A stretch of DNA of 7,244 bases from assembly GCA_023228245.1 (NCBI GenBank), contig JALOBN010000091.1, positions 1 to 7,244 of the forward strand. Direction: 5' to 3'. The notes beneath the pieces are model-generated. The model was not told the DNA's origin. It worked only from the letters and a program-made list of their open reading frames with translations, and searched no databases. Positions 5,862-7,244 of the stretch are shown here, piece by piece (the first letter of the stretch is position 1; each line of letters starts with the position of its first letter). The translations under genes were made by a program, and so were the position numbers. The DNA comes from Candidatus Pacearchaeota archaeon. Lineage in GTDB: Archaea; Nanoarchaeota; Nanoarchaeia; Pacearchaeales; GW2011-AR1.

Positions 5862-5877
5862 ATTACATATATGTAAT
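5862..5877. promoter_or_regulatory. perfect 16-bp palindrome, candidate operator
   Basis: ATTACATATATGTAAT is a perfect dyad in the 91-base gap after the zinc-ribbon gene. It lacks G:C pairs needed for a terminator stem and has no loop, so a protein-binding site is the better reading. Its centre lies about 25 bases upstream of the -35 box, about 60 bases before the inferred transcription start. It shares the 16-bp length and ATATAT core with NrdR boxes but not their conserved outer C/G positions. Confidence 0.5.
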
Positions 5878-5894
5878 AAAGTGTTTCGGTGGTA

Positions 5895-5923
5895 TTGACA
5901 TGCGGTTTTGCGTGTGCTAAAAG
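5895..5923 (+). promoter_or_regulatory. strong sigma70-type promoter with extended -10
   Basis: Consensus -35 TTGACA (5895-5900), exactly 17 bases of spacer, then TAAAAG (5918-5923, 4 of 6) preceded by TG in the extended -10 position (5915-5916). It would start transcripts near 5930 and feed the gpW-like and portal genes. This is the best promoter in the window. Confidence 0.65.
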
Positions 5924-5934
5924 CTCTCCCCAAC

Positions 5935-5940
5935 AAGGAG
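5935..5940 (+). promoter_or_regulatory. Shine-Dalgarno deciding the start at 5946
   Basis: AAGGAG sits 5 bases before the ATG at 5946. Longer in-frame starts (GTG at 5889) would lie upstream of, and partly inside, the proposed promoter, and are therefore rejected. Confidence 0.75.
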
Positions 5941-5945
5941 CGCAA

Positions 5946-6143
5946 ATGGCCGCAACAACCCCAAAAGAGCGAATCGCAGAGCTTGTAAACAAGGCGCAGA
6001 GCACGTCAAGTGACGTTGGAAGCCGTACAGAGGTTTCGATTCCCGACGCCATCGCCGCCGATAAGCACCTTGCAAAGTCGGCAACTCCCGGCAAGCGCAT
6101 GGGCATTCGAATGGGCGTTATGCGCGGCCCCGCTCAATACTAA
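5946..6143 (+). CDS. small gpW-like head-tail joining protein (by position)
   Basis: 65 residues. It begins with a helix (PKERIAELVNKAQSTSS, 6-22), then a short polar turn and strand (SRTEVSI), a second helix (PDAIAADKHLAKSA) and a basic Gly/Met/Arg-rich tail (KRMGIRMGVMRG). A short protein of about 65-70 residues between terminase and a lambda-family portal is the position of lambda gpW, which closes the portal channel and prepares the head for tail joining. The helix-strand-helix order fits gpW loosely, but sequence identity to lambda gpW is not evident to me. The function is therefore inferred mainly from synteny. The portal start follows its TAA by one base. Confidence 0.6.
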   Translation: MAATTPKERIAELVNKAQSTSSDVGSRTEVSIPDAIAADKHLAKSATPGKRMGIRMGVMRGPAQY

Positions 6144-6144
6144 A

Positions 6145-7244
6145 ATGCCAGCTAAAACCACACAATCAAAGCCGACCCCTCGCCGCGTATTCAGCGCTGA
6201 CGATGCAAGCCGTCGCCGGATTGTTGCGCGGTTCGACGTTGCGCAGCGCACGGACGAAAACGCCAAGCTTTGGGATGGCGTCGATTCGCTTTCAAGCGCC
6301 GCCGCGAATTCCCCCGCCGTGCGCAAGATCACCCGCGAACGCGCCCGGTATGAAATCGCGAACAACAGCTATGCGGCGGGAATCGTATCGACAAAGGCAA
6401 ACGACATCATAGGGCCGTCGATTCAGCTTCAACTCGGGGACACCACAATAGCCGAACAGGCTGAAAAGGATTTTGAAAAGTGGGCGAAGGAAACTAAGCT
6501 TTGGTCCAAAATCAGGACGATGCAACACGCCAAGATTTCCGACGGCGAGGCGTTCGCGATGTTCGTTACCAATCGCCGCCTTGCCGGAGAAATCAAGCTC
6601 GACATCCGCGTGATTGAATGCGACATGGTAGAGGGATGGCTCGGCAATGCGTTGCGTGAAGATGAAATCGACGGAATCAAATTTGACGCGGCGACAAACC
6701 CTGTTGCATACAGGCTTTTGAAGGTTCATCCCGGCGACTACCGGAGCATTTCAACTGGCGCGGGCGAATGGATTCAGCGCAAGTTCATGATGCACTATTT
6801 CCGCGCCGACAGGCCGGGACAGGTGCGCGGAATCTCCGAAATCATAGCCGGGCTTTCGCTGTTCGGACAGCTTCGGCGATTCACGACGGCGGTTATCGAG
6901 GCGGCTAGCCGTGCGGCTGAAATCTCGGCAATCATGCAGACAGACCTTGTGCCTGACAGCGTAGCCGCAGAGCTCGCCGACCCGGTGACGGTGCTTGACG
7001 TTGAGCGCAATTCGATCCTTTCACTTCCCGAAGGCTGGAAACTTTCCCAGCTCAAAGCCGAACAGCCAACCACGACATATTCAGAATTCAAGCGCCAGAT
7101 AATCAATGAGGCCGGGCGGTCCTTGAACATGCCGCTTAACGTCGCAATGTGCGATTCCAGCGGATACAACTACGCAAGCGGACGCCTTGACCATCAAACA
7201 TACGACCGCTCTATCAACATCGAGCGCCAAGACTTAGCCGACGA
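6145..7244 (+). CDS. lambda-family phage portal protein, 5' part
   Basis: Open to the right edge: 366 codons plus 2 bases, no stop. Full-length relatives are around 500 residues, so roughly 70% is present. The start ATG follows the upstream TAA by one base with no clear Shine-Dalgarno, suggesting coupled translation. The product forms the dodecameric channel at the head vertex through which terminase pumps DNA. Signature blocks are RERARYEIANNSYAAGIV (64-81), ANDIIGPSIQLQL (about 85-97), HAKISDGEAFAMFV, VIECDMVEGW, the RPGQVRGISEI loop with the following long helix, and near the end EAGRSLNMPLNVA followed by SSGYNYASGRLDHQTYDRS. The last block, with NYASGR, is highly characteristic of the PF05136 lambda-type portal family. 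A protease/scaffold or capsid gene would be expected next, beyond the window. Confidence 0.92.
   Translation, partial: MPAKTTQSKPTPRRVFSADDASRRRIVARFDVAQRTDENAKLWDGVDSLSSAAANSPAVRKITRERARYEIANNSYAAGIVSTKANDIIGPSIQLQLGDTTIAEQAEKDFEKWAKETKLWSKIRTMQHAKISDGEAFAMFVTNRRLAGEIKLDIRVIECDMVEGWLGNALREDEIDGIKFDAATNPVAYRLLKVHPGDYRSISTGAGEWIQRKFMMHYFRADRPGQVRGISEIIAGLSLFGQLRRFTTAVIEAASRAAEISAIMQTDLVPDSVAAELADPVTVLDVERNSILSLPEGWKLSQLKAEQPTTTYSEFKRQIINEAGRSLNMPLNVAMCDSSGYNYASGRLDHQTYDRSINIERQDLAD

Noticed and set aside
5550..5876. 108-codon plus-strand frame overlapping terminase end and zinc-ribbon gene
   Set aside because: It is an out-of-frame shadow: arginine- and serine-rich, no Shine-Dalgarno, no domain, and overlaps two well-supported genes.
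5654..5877. Calling the zinc-ribbon gene a true NrdR and the dyad a true NrdR box
   Set aside because: The ATP-cone domain is absent and the dyad has A/T where NrdR boxes have the conserved outer C and G. Only one site is present and no nrd gene follows.
1..7244. CRISPR array, tRNA, rRNA, insertion sequence or att site
   Set aside because: No regularly spaced repeats, cloverleaf-like sequence, transposase or flanking direct repeats were seen.

Overview
The window is a compact, all plus-strand stretch of a tailed double-stranded DNA phage or prophage with a lambda-type head (Caudoviricetes-like). The diagnostic genes are a terminase large subunit (3479-5650), a small gpW-like protein (5946-6143) and a lambda-family portal protein that runs off the right edge (6145-7244+), in the same order as lambda A-W-B. 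Strong AAGGAG Shine-Dalgarno sites, TTGACA promoters and a Lar-like anti-restriction protein fit a bacterial, probably Gram-negative host. I cannot name the host or tell a free phage from a prophage: no integrase, att site or host gene is visible.

Left arm (1-1953): a run of small early or accessory genes linked by 4-base ATGA stop/start overlaps. It starts with the 3' end of a Lar-like restriction-alleviation protein, followed by a Cys4 zinc-ribbon protein, three unrecognised small proteins, a C/H-rich protein with a DUF1660-like motif behind a possible internal promoter (1323-1352), and a 40-residue basic peptide. Most lack a known function. Two gene junctions (171-194 and 494-517) are near-identical repeats.

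Middle (2020-3478): a ParB/sulfiredoxin-fold protein overlapping a glycosyltransferase that I recognise as TET/JBP-associated glycosyltransferase (TAGT)-like. Such genes belong to phage systems that attach sugars to modified bases in their own DNA. No base oxidase, hydroxymethylase or DNA methylase lies in the window, so the modified base would have to be made elsewhere. The glycosyltransferase is strikingly AT-rich (27-38% G+C in sampled 60-base lines) against about 60% in the terminase and portal, and the change is sharp at its 3' end.

Right arm (3479-7244): the packaging and head genes. Between terminase and the gpW-like gene sits a 66-residue NrdR-like zinc-ribbon protein. It is followed by a perfect 16-bp palindrome (5862-5877) and a near-consensus extended -10 promoter (5895-5923) firing into the gpW-like and portal genes. 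This looks like a local regulatory switch for head-gene expression.

Taken together, Lar and the glycosylation pair could both protect phage DNA from host restriction, while terminase, the gpW-like protein and portal package it. There is no gene-free stretch longer than about 110 bases, and I saw no tRNA, rRNA, CRISPR array or insertion sequence.
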